This document shows, one piece after another, positions 8,790 to 16,472 of a stretch of DNA of 64,000 nt; position 1 is the first letter of the stretch, and every line of letters begins with the position of its first letter. Position numbers and translations under genes: made by a program. The DNA is from Thalassospiraceae bacterium LMO-SO8 (lineage in GTDB: Bacteria > Pseudomonadota > Alphaproteobacteria > Rhodospirillales > Casp-alpha2): positions 2,108,001-2,172,000 of the forward strand of contig CP134226.1 in the NCBI GenBank assembly GCA_031655335.1. The letters are read 5' to 3'. Below the pieces are notes generated by a model. The model was not told the DNA's origin, did not search any database, and worked only from the letters and a program-made list of their open reading frames with translations.

Positions 8790-9629
8790 TCAGAGCCAGC
8801 GCTTGCGGCGGCGGTAGTGCTTCACGTCGCGGAAGCTTTTGCGGCCTTCCCCGGCAAGGCCGAGGTAGAATTCCTTCACGTCCGGGTTTTCCCGCAGCCC
8901 CGCCGCGTCGCCGTCCATGACCACGCGGCCGTTTTCCAGGATGTAGCCGTAATCGGCGTACTTCAGGGCGATCATGGTGTTCTGTTCGGCGAGCAGGATG
9001 GACACGCCCTCCTGCTCGTTGAGCGCCTTCACGATCTCGAAAATCTCCTCGACCAGTTGCGGGGCCAAGCCCATGGACGGCTCGTCCAGCAGGATGGTGT
9101 TGGGATTGGCCATCAGCGCCCGGCCGATGGCGGTCATCTGCTGTTCGCCGCCCGAGGTATAGCCCGCCTGCGAGGTGCGGCGTTCCTTCAGGCGCGGGAA
9201 ATAATGGTAGACCTTCTCCAGGCTTTCGGCGACGGCGGCGGCGCCGTCGGTGCGGGTATAGGCGCCCGTCATCAGGTTGTCTTCGACGGTCAGATGTTCG
9301 AAGCAGTGGCGGCCTTCCATGACCTGGATGACGCCGCGTTTGACCAGTTCGTTGGGCGTCAGGCTGTCGACCCGTTCGCCGCGGAACAAAATCTCACCCT
9401 TGGTGACCTCGCCGCGTTCGGCCCCCAGAAGGTTGGAGATGGCCTTCAGCGTCGTCGTCTTGCCGGCGCCGTTGGCCCCGAGGAGGGCGACGACGCCCCC
9501 CTCGGGAACCTCAAGCGATACCCCCTTCAACACCAGGATCACATGGTCGTAGATGACCTCGATGTTGTTGACCACGAGCGGTGACGTCTGGGCGGCCGCC
9601 TCGGTCTTCTGTTCAACAGCCTGTACCAT
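8790..9629 (-). CDS. livF: Branched-chain-type ABC transporter ATP-binding protein (LivF-like)
   Basis: This is one of the two ATPases of a HAAT-family (branched-chain amino acid/amide type) importer. The product has 279 residues. Walker A GANGAGKT is at residues 51-58. The Q-loop region is followed by the signature SGGEQQMTAIGRALM and Walker B ILLDEPSMGL. The C-terminus is extended by about 25 residues beyond standard LivF (KSFRDVKHYRRRKRWL) and is strongly basic. The gene follows the substrate-binding protein gene and precedes the AMP ligase on the same strand. The gene name is by family; the transported compound need not be an amino acid. Confidence 0.9.
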   Translation of the reverse strand: MVQAVEQKTEAAAQTSPLVVNNIEVIYDHVILVLKGVSLEVPEGGVVALLGANGAGKTTTLKAISNLLGAERGEVTKGEILFRGERVDSLTPNELVKRGVIQVMEGRHCFEHLTVEDNLMTGAYTRTDGAAAVAESLEKVYHYFPRLKERRTSQAGYTSGGEQQMTAIGRALMANPNTILLDEPSMGLAPQLVEEIFEIVKALNEQEGVSILLAEQNTMIALKYADYGYILENGRVVMDGDAAGLRENPDVKEFYLGLAGEGRKSFRDVKHYRRRKRWL

Positions 9630-9673
9630 GAACCTCGCCTTTCGTGCTCTGTTCGGGGGCCCGTCGGAACCGC

Positions 9674-10993
9674 TTACTTGCAGGTCCGGGGCGTGATGTT
9701 GTTTTCCTTCGCGTAGGCCGCGGCATCGGCCTCCACGATGGGGCGGACGATGTCGCGCATCGGCGTCAGCCATTCGCTGGCGTAGGACCACTTGGCGCCG
9801 TCCCATTTCTGGATGATCACCGGCCCCATGGTTTCATGGTCCTCGCAGGTGATCTTGAGCGGGCTGACCATCCCCTTGAACCCGAGCTTGTCCAGGGTTT
9901 CCTGGGTGATGTTCAGGTTTTCGAGGCCCCAGCGGACCTGTTCGCCGGTCAGGGATTTCTTGCCGAACTTGGCCTGGGCCGTGCGCACGGCTTCGGTGGC
10001 GAACATGGCGTTGACGACGCCGCGGTTGTACAGAACCTCGCCGACCTTGTTTTCCTTGGCCGCCGCCGCATCACCGCCGTAGATGTGCTTGATGATGTCG
10101 GCATGAACGCCGAAGTCGGTGCCCGCGCCGTGGAAGGTGGTCGACAGGTAGCCCTTGGCGCCGTCGCCGGCGGGCACCACGTCGGCGTCCGAACCGGACC
10201 ACCAGTTGCCGACGAACTGATCCATGGGATAGCGGATGCCGGCGGCTTCCTTGATGGCGACCTGGTTCATCACGCCCCAGCCGGACATGAAGATGAAGTC
10301 GGGCTTGATGCGGCGGATCTGGCGCCACTGCGAGGCCTGTTCCTGGCCCGGATGATCGACCGGGACCAGGGTCAGCTTGTAGCCGTAACGCTTGGCCAGA
10401 ACCTCGAGCGTCGGGTTGGCTTCCTTGCCGTAGGCCGAGTTGTGGTGCAGGTGGACGATCTTCTTGCCGGCCAGCTTGTCGTATCCGCCGGCCCGGCGCG
10501 CGAAGTACTTGATGACCGCGGACGCCTGCGACCAGTAGGTGGCGGGCGGGTTGAAGACCCATTCGAACACCCGGCCGTCGGCCGCCGAGGTGCGCCCGTA
10601 GCCCATGGACAGGATCGGAATCTTGTCGACGCTGGCCTTCGGGATCAGCTGATAGGTGATGCCCGTGGAATAGGGGTTGAACAGGCTGGCGCCGGTCGGG
10701 CCGTTGCCCTTCAGCTTTTCATAGCATTCGACACCCAGGTTGGTTTTGTACTGGGTTTCGCATTCCTCGAAGGTGACGGTGACGCCGTTGATGCCGCCGT
10801 CGCGCTTGTTCAACAGGGTGTAGTAATCGCGGAAGCCGTTGGCCACGGGAATGCCCGACGGCGCATAGGCGCCCGTGCGGTAGACGAGCATCGGAAAGAA
10901 CTGCTCGTCCGCCTTGGCGGTTTCGGCCGCGGCGAACGTACCGAGGCCAACCACGGTCGCAGCCGTGGCCAGTACCAGTTTACGGAACTTCAT
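9674..10993 (-). CDS. Periplasmic substrate-binding protein of a liv-type ABC transporter
   Basis: This is the solute-binding component of the liv-type importer. The start is the ATG at 10993, giving 439 residues. The signal peptide (MKFRKLVLATAATVVGLG, cleavage near AAAETAKA) exports it to the periplasm. Family features follow: GIPVANGFRDYYTLLNKRDGG, the cysteine pair in FEECETQYKTNLGVECYEKL, and the second-lobe segment KIVHLHHNSAYGKE. At over 430 residues it is longer than classical LivJ/K (about 370) and resembles the subgroup found next to acyl-CoA ligases. That suggests aromatic or aliphatic acids as cargo. An upstream open extension to 11095 precedes the signal peptide and is not translated in my reading. 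Confidence 0.9.
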   Translation of the reverse strand: MKFRKLVLATAATVVGLGTFAAAETAKADEQFFPMLVYRTGAYAPSGIPVANGFRDYYTLLNKRDGGINGVTVTFEECETQYKTNLGVECYEKLKGNGPTGASLFNPYSTGITYQLIPKASVDKIPILSMGYGRTSAADGRVFEWVFNPPATYWSQASAVIKYFARRAGGYDKLAGKKIVHLHHNSAYGKEANPTLEVLAKRYGYKLTLVPVDHPGQEQASQWRQIRRIKPDFIFMSGWGVMNQVAIKEAAGIRYPMDQFVGNWWSGSDADVVPAGDGAKGYLSTTFHGAGTDFGVHADIIKHIYGGDAAAAKENKVGEVLYNRGVVNAMFATEAVRTAQAKFGKKSLTGEQVRWGLENLNITQETLDKLGFKGMVSPLKITCEDHETMGPVIIQKWDGAKWSYASEWLTPMRDIVRPIVEADAAAYAKENNITPRTCK

Positions 10994-11175
10994 GGTTGTG
11001 TCTCCCAGTTGCGGACGCCCCGGTTTTTGTGGGGCTTGGTCCTTCGGATTATCCCTCGGATCGTGGCACGCGGGGCAAGGGGCCCCAACGCGCACAACCC
11101 GGTTTCCAACGTCGCTTGTTATTGGTCTTGGCGGCAGTCGCGCCGCGTCACTTCAAAAATTCTCGGGCCGTCCCG

Positions 11176-12252
11176 TCAGTACGGGAACGGCCATTTCCTA
11201 AGCTTCTCGCGCAGAATCTGCCATAGCCGCGCGAAGCCTTCCGGCTCGACGATCAGGAAAAAGACGATCATCACGCCGAAGATGATTTCCTCCAGGTGCT
11301 TCTGCAAAGCCGTGGAAATATCCAGGCCGATCATGGGCGGAAAGTTGGTCAGGAAAATCGGCACCAGAATGATGAACGCGGCCCCCATGATGGAGCCGCC
11401 GATCGATCCCAGCCCGCCGATGATGATCATGAACAGCACGCGGAACGACACGGTGGCCAGATCGAAGGCTTCCGTTTCGGCCGATCCCAGCCAGCAGAAG
11501 ATCATCAGGGCGCCCGCCACGCCGCAGTAGAACGACGAAATGGCAAAGGCCAGAAGCTTGGTCTGCAATGGGCGGATGCCGATGATTTCGGCGGCGATGT
11601 CCATGTCGCGGATCGCCATCCAGTTCCGCCCGATGCGCCCGCGCACCAGGTTCTTGGCGAACCAGGCGAAGACGATCAGGAAGGTCAGGCAGACGATGTA
11701 GCGGGCTTCGGGCGAGGCCGAGGGCCCGGTGATCAGCACCCCGAACAGTTCGCGCGGCGGCGCGGTGATCGTGCCCGACGGGTTGTTGTTGTAGAACCAG
11801 CCGACCTTGTTGAACAGCCACAGGATGAAGAACTGCGCGGCCAGGGTCGCGACGGCCAGATAGAAGCCCTTGATGCGCAGCGAGGGCAGCCCGAACACCA
11901 CGCCGACGGCGGCGGCGCAGCCGCCCGACAGCAGGATCGCGACGATCACGTTCATGCCTTCGATGTTGGTGGTCAGCTTGTAGCAGGCATAGGCGCCGAC
12001 GGCGGCGAAGGCCCCGGTGCCGAGCGAGACCTGCCCCGCGTAGCCCATCAGGATGTTCAGGCCGATCGCCATCAGGGCGAACACCAGGAACTGGATGAAA
12101 ATCGCCTGCAACCAGTATTCGTCGGCGAACAGGGGCACCGCATAGGCGGCGAGAATCACCAGGATCACGGCGATCTTGTCCTGGAACACCGGGAAAACGG
12201 CCTGGTCGCCCTGGTAGGTGGTCTTGAACTGTCCGGCTTCGCGGTAGAACAT
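11176..12252 (-). CDS. livM: Liv-type ABC transporter permease (LivM-like)
   Basis: This is the second permease subunit of the importer. From the ATG at 12252 it has 358 residues. An N-terminal cytoplasmic segment (MFYREAGQFKTTYQGDQAVF) is followed by about ten transmembrane helices. The family signature NILMGYAGQVSLGTGAFAAVGAY lies near residue 75, and the cytoplasmic coupling segment RGRIGRNWMAIRDMDIAAEIIG near 210. C-terminal helices include FRVLFMIIIGGLGSIGGSIMGA. The gene is 14 bp downstream of livH and 183 bp upstream of the binding-protein gene. Confidence 0.92.
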   Translation of the reverse strand: MFYREAGQFKTTYQGDQAVFPVFQDKIAVILVILAAYAVPLFADEYWLQAIFIQFLVFALMAIGLNILMGYAGQVSLGTGAFAAVGAYACYKLTTNIEGMNVIVAILLSGGCAAAVGVVFGLPSLRIKGFYLAVATLAAQFFILWLFNKVGWFYNNNPSGTITAPPRELFGVLITGPSASPEARYIVCLTFLIVFAWFAKNLVRGRIGRNWMAIRDMDIAAEIIGIRPLQTKLLAFAISSFYCGVAGALMIFCWLGSAETEAFDLATVSFRVLFMIIIGGLGSIGGSIMGAAFIILVPIFLTNFPPMIGLDISTALQKHLEEIIFGVMIVFFLIVEPEGFARLWQILREKLRKWPFPY

Positions 12253-12266
12253 GTCTCGGATCCTTC

Positions 12267-13208
12267 CTACACGCGCTCGATGATTTTTTCGCCGAACAGC
12301 CCCTGGGGCCGGAACACCAGGAACGCGAGGGCGAGCATGTAGGCGAACCAGTTTTCGATGGCGCCGCCCAGGGCCGGGCCCCAGAACCCTTCCGCCACCT
12401 TTTCGCCGACGCCGATGATCAGGCCGCCGACGATGGCGCCGGGCACCGAGGTGAACCCGCCCAGGATCAGCACCGGCAGGGCCTTCAGCGCGATCAGAGA
12501 CAGCGAGAACTGCACCCCCGACTTGGCCCCCCAGACAATCCCGGCGACCAGCGCCACGATGCCGGCGATGGTCCACACGGCGATCCAGATGGTCTTCAGC
12601 GGGATGCCGACGGAAAGCGCCGCCTGATGGTCGTCGGCGACGGCGCGGAGTGCGCGGCCCATGGGCGTTTTCTGGAAGAACACGGCGAGGGACACCACCA
12701 GGAGTGCTCCGATGACGGCGGCGGTCACGTCGAAGGTGTTGAGCAGGATCTTGCCGCCGAGAATGTCGAACGGCTGGTCGGGAATGCCGATCTCCAGGCG
12801 CTTGACGTCGGATCCCCACATCAGCTGGCCCGTGCCCTCCAGGATGAAGTTGAGGCCGATCGTCGCCATGAACAGGATCAGGCCTTCCTGGTTGACCAGA
12901 TGGCGCAGCATCAGGCGTTCGACCAGGAAGGCGAGCGCCACCATCACGGCAACGGTGAGGATCAGCGCCGCCCATAGCGGCACCCCGTGTTCCATCAGGC
13001 CGACCAGGGTCAGGGCGGCGAACAGCACCATCGCCCCCTGGGCGAAGTTGAACATGCCGGACGCCTTGAAGATCAGCACGAAGCCCAGCGCCACCAGGGA
13101 ATAGAGGACGCCCGTTGACAGCCCGACCAGCACCAGTTCGGTAAAGTAGTACGGGCTTTCCCATATCTCGATGAACGGGGTGACCAGGATCGATTCGAGA
13201 AATTCCAT
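12267..13208 (-). CDS. livH: Liv-type ABC transporter permease (LivH-like)
   Basis: This is the first permease subunit of the importer. The product has 313 residues and about eight membrane helices. The LivH signature GLSTGVLYSLVALGFVLIFKASG is followed by MFNFAQGAMVLFAAL near residue 52. Further family segments are MGRALRAVADDHQAALSVGI (the ATPase-coupling loop) and LPVLILGGFTSVPGAIVGGL. It is co-directional with livG upstream (21 bp gap) and livM downstream. No irregularities were seen. Confidence 0.93.
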   Translation of the reverse strand: MEFLESILVTPFIEIWESPYYFTELVLVGLSTGVLYSLVALGFVLIFKASGMFNFAQGAMVLFAALTLVGLMEHGVPLWAALILTVAVMVALAFLVERLMLRHLVNQEGLILFMATIGLNFILEGTGQLMWGSDVKRLEIGIPDQPFDILGGKILLNTFDVTAAVIGALLVVSLAVFFQKTPMGRALRAVADDHQAALSVGIPLKTIWIAVWTIAGIVALVAGIVWGAKSGVQFSLSLIALKALPVLILGGFTSVPGAIVGGLIIGVGEKVAEGFWGPALGGAIENWFAYMLALAFLVFRPQGLFGEKIIERV

Positions 13209-13229
13209 AGGTGTCGTTCCCTCCGCGCC

Positions 13230-14039
13230 CTAGTCGTGGCTGACGCCCAGATAGGCGTCGATCACGTCCTGGTTGCGCTTGACCTCGTCCGGCGTGCCGT
13301 CGGCCAGTTTCTTGCCGTAGTCCAGCACGACGACCCGGTCGGAAATGTCCATGACCACGCTCATGTCGTGTTCGATCAGGACGATGGTGGTGCCGTATTC
13401 GTCGTTCACGTCGAGGATGTAGCGGACCATGTCCTCCTTTTCCTCGTGGTTCATGCCGGCCATCGGCTCGTCGAGCAGCAGCAGATCCGGTTCCGCCGCC
13501 AGGGCGCGGCCCAGTTCCACCCGCTTTTGCAGGCCGTAGGGCAGGCGGCCCACGGGCGTCTTGCGGATCGCCTCGATCTCCAGGAAGTCGATGACCTCTT
13601 CCGCCTTGGCGCGATGCTCCAGTTCTTCCCGAAGGGCCGGGCCGTAATAAAGGGCCTGCCAGAACAGGTTGCGTTTCATCTTCAACCCGCGCCCGGTCAT
13701 GATGTTGTCGAGCGTCGACATGCCCTTGAACAGGGCGATGTTCTGGAAGGTGCGCGCGATGCCTTCCCCGGCCGCCTCATAGGGCTTGGCCGTGTCGCGG
13801 CGCTTGCCCTTGTAGGTGATCGCCCCTTCCTGGGGATGGTAGAAGCCGTTGATGCAGTTCAGCATGGACGACTTGCCGGCCCCGTTGGGCCCGATGATGG
13901 CGAGGATTTCGTGTTCGCGCACGTCGAACGACACGTTGTCGAGCGCGCGCACGCCGCCGAACGACAACGACACGTTCTCCACCTTCATGATGACGTCGCC
14001 GATGACGCGTCCGGTGGGTGTCTGGGGGCCGTCCGGCAT
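13230..14039 (-). CDS. livG: Liv-type ABC transporter ATP-binding protein (LivG-like)
   Basis: This is the second ATPase of the liv-type importer. The 269-residue product has Walker A GPNGAGKS at residues 50-57. The insert typical of LivG is present (IARTFQNIALFKGMSTLDNIMTG), and Walker B reads LLLLDEPMAGMNHEEKEDM. The signature region is KRVELGRALA, degenerate from LSGGQ (LPYGLQKRVELGRAL), as is common for LivG of ligase-linked systems. The first 18 residues (up to VIMKVENVSLSFGG) may be an overcalled start, since an internal ATG at residue 18 is also plausible. The gene is 37 bp downstream of the acyl-CoA synthetase gene. Confidence 0.91.
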   Translation of the reverse strand: MPDGPQTPTGRVIGDVIMKVENVSLSFGGVRALDNVSFDVREHEILAIIGPNGAGKSSMLNCINGFYHPQEGAITYKGKRRDTAKPYEAAGEGIARTFQNIALFKGMSTLDNIMTGRGLKMKRNLFWQALYYGPALREELEHRAKAEEVIDFLEIEAIRKTPVGRLPYGLQKRVELGRALAAEPDLLLLDEPMAGMNHEEKEDMVRYILDVNDEYGTTIVLIEHDMSVVMDISDRVVVLDYGKKLADGTPDEVKRNQDVIDAYLGVSHD

Positions 14040-14076
14040 TTAGGTTCCTTTCGCTCCTATGCGCCGCGGGTGCCGT

Positions 14077-16038
14077 TCATGCCGCCGCCTGTGCCGCGCC
14101 GGGCGGGACCACTTTGGCGTCGCGGATTTTCAGATCGGCGTGGATGGTGTCCGTGCGGCCGTCCTCGAAGGTCACGGTCGCGGTGACTTCGCAATGGTCC
14201 TGGTCCGAATAAAGGGCGGCGATCAGGTCACCGTAGCGTTCGGTGATGACGCTGCGCCGAACCTTGCGGGTGCGCGTCAGTTCGCCGTCGTCGGCGTCCA
14301 GTTCCTTGTGCAGGATCAGGAACCGCTTGATCTGCGATCCCGCCAGCTTGTCGTCCTGGGCCAGGTCGGCGTTGACCTTGTCGACGCAGTCGGCGATCAG
14401 GTCCAGAACCTCGGGCCGGCCGGCCAAGTCGGTGTAGCCGGTATAGGCGAGGCCGCGCCGTTCGGCCCAGTTGCCGACCGCTTCCAGATCCATGTTGATG
14501 AACGCCGCGACATAGTCCCGGCCGTCGCCGAAGGTTACGGCCTCGGACACGAAGGGGAAGAATTTAAGTTTGTTTTCCAAATATTTGGGCGCGAACAGCG
14601 TGCCGTCGGTCAACTTGCCCACGTCCTTGGCCCGGTCGATGATCTTCAGATGCCCGTCGGCGTCCAGGAATCCGGCGTCGCCGGTATGGACCCAGCCGTC
14701 GGCGGTCTTGGTCTCGGCCGTGGCTTCGTCGTTCTTGTAATAGGCCTGGAACACGCCGGGGCTTTTGAACAGGACCTCGCCCGTGTCGGCGACGCGGATA
14801 TCGACCCCGGGGGCCGGCACGCCCACGGAATCGGAGCGGATGTCGCCGTTGGGCTGGATGGTGATGAACACGGACGCCTCGGTCGAGCCGTATAACTGTT
14901 TCAGATTCAGGCCGAGGGATCGGTAGAAATCGAAGATGTCCGGGCCGATGGCCTCGCCCGCCGTATAGCCCAGCCGCATGCGCGTCAGGCCGAGAACGTT
15001 CTTGAGCGGCCCATAGACCAGGAACTCGCCCAATCGGTACTTCAGGCGGTCGATCAGCGGCACGGGTTTGCCGTCCAGGATGTCGCGCCCGACCCGGCCC
15101 GCCAGATCCATGAAGTAATGGAACATGCGCTGCTTCCAGGGCGCGGCGTCCTCGATCCGGATCATCACCGTGGTCAGGATGTTTTCGAAGATGCGCGGCG
15201 GCGCGAAGAAATAGGTCGGGCCGATTTCGCGCAGGTCCTGGAGCACCGTTTCCGCGCTTTCCGGGCAGGCGACGCAGAAGCCATGGGTGAAGGCCTGGGC
15301 GACCGAGAAGATATGGTCGCCGACCCAGGCCATGGGCAGATAGGCCAGCATCTCGTCGTCGTCGGTCAGGCCTTCCCAATCGGCGGCGTTGCGCGCCGTC
15401 TGGATCAGGTTGTCGGCCGTCAGCATCACGCCCTTGGGCCGGCCCGTGGTGCCCGAGGTATAGACCATGATCGCCAGATCCCCGCCGCCCCCCTTGGCGA
15501 CCTCGTCGTCATAGAAGCCGGGGGTGGCGGCGTCGAATGCGCGGCCCTTCGCCTGCACGTCGGCGTACAGGTGGAGGAAATCCTGGGTGTAATGGCGCAT
15601 GCCGCGCGGGAAATGATAGATGATCGTTTCCAGCAGGGGCAGGCGGTCCTTGATCTCCAGCAGCTTGTCGACTTGTTCCTGGTTCTCGACCACGGCGAAA
15701 CGGCATTCCGCGTGCGCCAACACGTATTGCATCTCGTCGGCCACGGAATCCTGATAGATCGGCACGGGCACGCCGCCCACGGCCTGGGCCGCGGGCATGG
15801 CCCAGTACAGGTGCGGGCGGTTGTCGCCGATGATGGCCAGCCGGTCGCCCCGCTTGAATCCCAATGCCGCCAGACCGCAGGCGAGTGCGCGAACCTCGTC
15901 GGCGACCTCGGACCATGTCCAGGTCTGCCAGATCCCGTAATCTTTTTCGCGGCTTGCGGGTTTGCCCCCCCGGATGCGCGCGTTCGCGGCCAACAGTTTG
16001 GGAAAAGTGTCTAGGCCCGCCGCAGTATCGCCGGACAT
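14077..16038 (-). CDS. Long-chain-type acyl-CoA synthetase (AMP-forming)
   Basis: This enzyme is expected to activate a fatty or aromatic carboxylic acid to acyl-CoA at the cytoplasmic face. It has 653 residues, the length of the long-chain FACS family. The P-loop motif YTSGTTGRPKG lies near residue 195. The gate/linker block MAWVGDHIFSVAQAF, the A4-type motif GSTEASVFITIQPNG, the A7 motif DGWVHTGDAGFLDADGHLKIIDR and the late motif TRKVRRSVITERYG are all present, so it should be active. It is the first gene of the leftward transporter operon. A free-standing acyl-CoA synthetase, then livGHMK/F, then a second ligase is a recurrent alphaproteobacterial arrangement, taken to mean uptake-coupled activation. 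The operon promoter should lie upstream of 16038. Confidence 0.9.
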   Translation of the reverse strand: MSGDTAAGLDTFPKLLAANARIRGGKPASREKDYGIWQTWTWSEVADEVRALACGLAALGFKRGDRLAIIGDNRPHLYWAMPAAQAVGGVPVPIYQDSVADEMQYVLAHAECRFAVVENQEQVDKLLEIKDRLPLLETIIYHFPRGMRHYTQDFLHLYADVQAKGRAFDAATPGFYDDEVAKGGGGDLAIMVYTSGTTGRPKGVMLTADNLIQTARNAADWEGLTDDDEMLAYLPMAWVGDHIFSVAQAFTHGFCVACPESAETVLQDLREIGPTYFFAPPRIFENILTTVMIRIEDAAPWKQRMFHYFMDLAGRVGRDILDGKPVPLIDRLKYRLGEFLVYGPLKNVLGLTRMRLGYTAGEAIGPDIFDFYRSLGLNLKQLYGSTEASVFITIQPNGDIRSDSVGVPAPGVDIRVADTGEVLFKSPGVFQAYYKNDEATAETKTADGWVHTGDAGFLDADGHLKIIDRAKDVGKLTDGTLFAPKYLENKLKFFPFVSEAVTFGDGRDYVAAFINMDLEAVGNWAERRGLAYTGYTDLAGRPEVLDLIADCVDKVNADLAQDDKLAGSQIKRFLILHKELDADDGELTRTRKVRRSVITERYGDLIAALYSDQDHCEVTATVTFEDGRTDTIHADLKIRDAKVVPPGAAQAAA

Positions 16039-16472
16039 GGATGTCTCCCTGATAAATCCTCAGCCTTCTTAAAATTTCGTGCTTTAGGATTTTTTGAATT
16101 TACCGTCTCTTGAAGGACGTTGAGATAAAATAACATGCAGATTGATCTGGAAGACGCAAGCCGAAATATCCCGCATCGACACACGGGTGCGTGAGAACGG
16201 GCGCTTGACGCTACGTAATATTGGCCGTTCACATCCGAATGTGTTCCGCGTGGCGAAACGCGGACGTTGACCGGCCTCATGAAAGACGCCGCATGACTAT
16301 GGACATGAAGGCAGATTTCGGTGCCACTGCGTCTTGTGCGCAGGCGGCAGCACCGAATTTAGGGGCGCCAGGTGAGGCACGTTTCAGGAAGTCGACGCAC
16401 CTCATTGGGGCTCAGGCTCTCGTCCTAAGCCCCGGCCAATAACGGTAACGGTGCGGCAAACCTGACGGGCAC
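16039..16472. other. 434-bp spacer between acnB and the acyl-CoA synthetase operon
   Basis: No gene I can support. Both neighbours are on the minus strand, so this spacer holds the end of the acnB transcript and the promoter of the transporter operon. It contains an AT-rich stretch at about 16070-16140. It also holds a 10-bp imperfect hairpin (16407-16416 with 16424-16433, one mismatch) that lies 40 bp past the acnB stop and could be a terminator without a U tract. A 73-codon frame at 16221-16442 has no recognisable features and is not called. Confidence 0.5.

Noticed and set aside
16221-16442. 73-codon plus-strand frame in the spacer after acnB
   Set aside because: No recognisable domain, no convincing ribosome-binding site, and it covers a hairpin likely to belong to the acnB transcript end.
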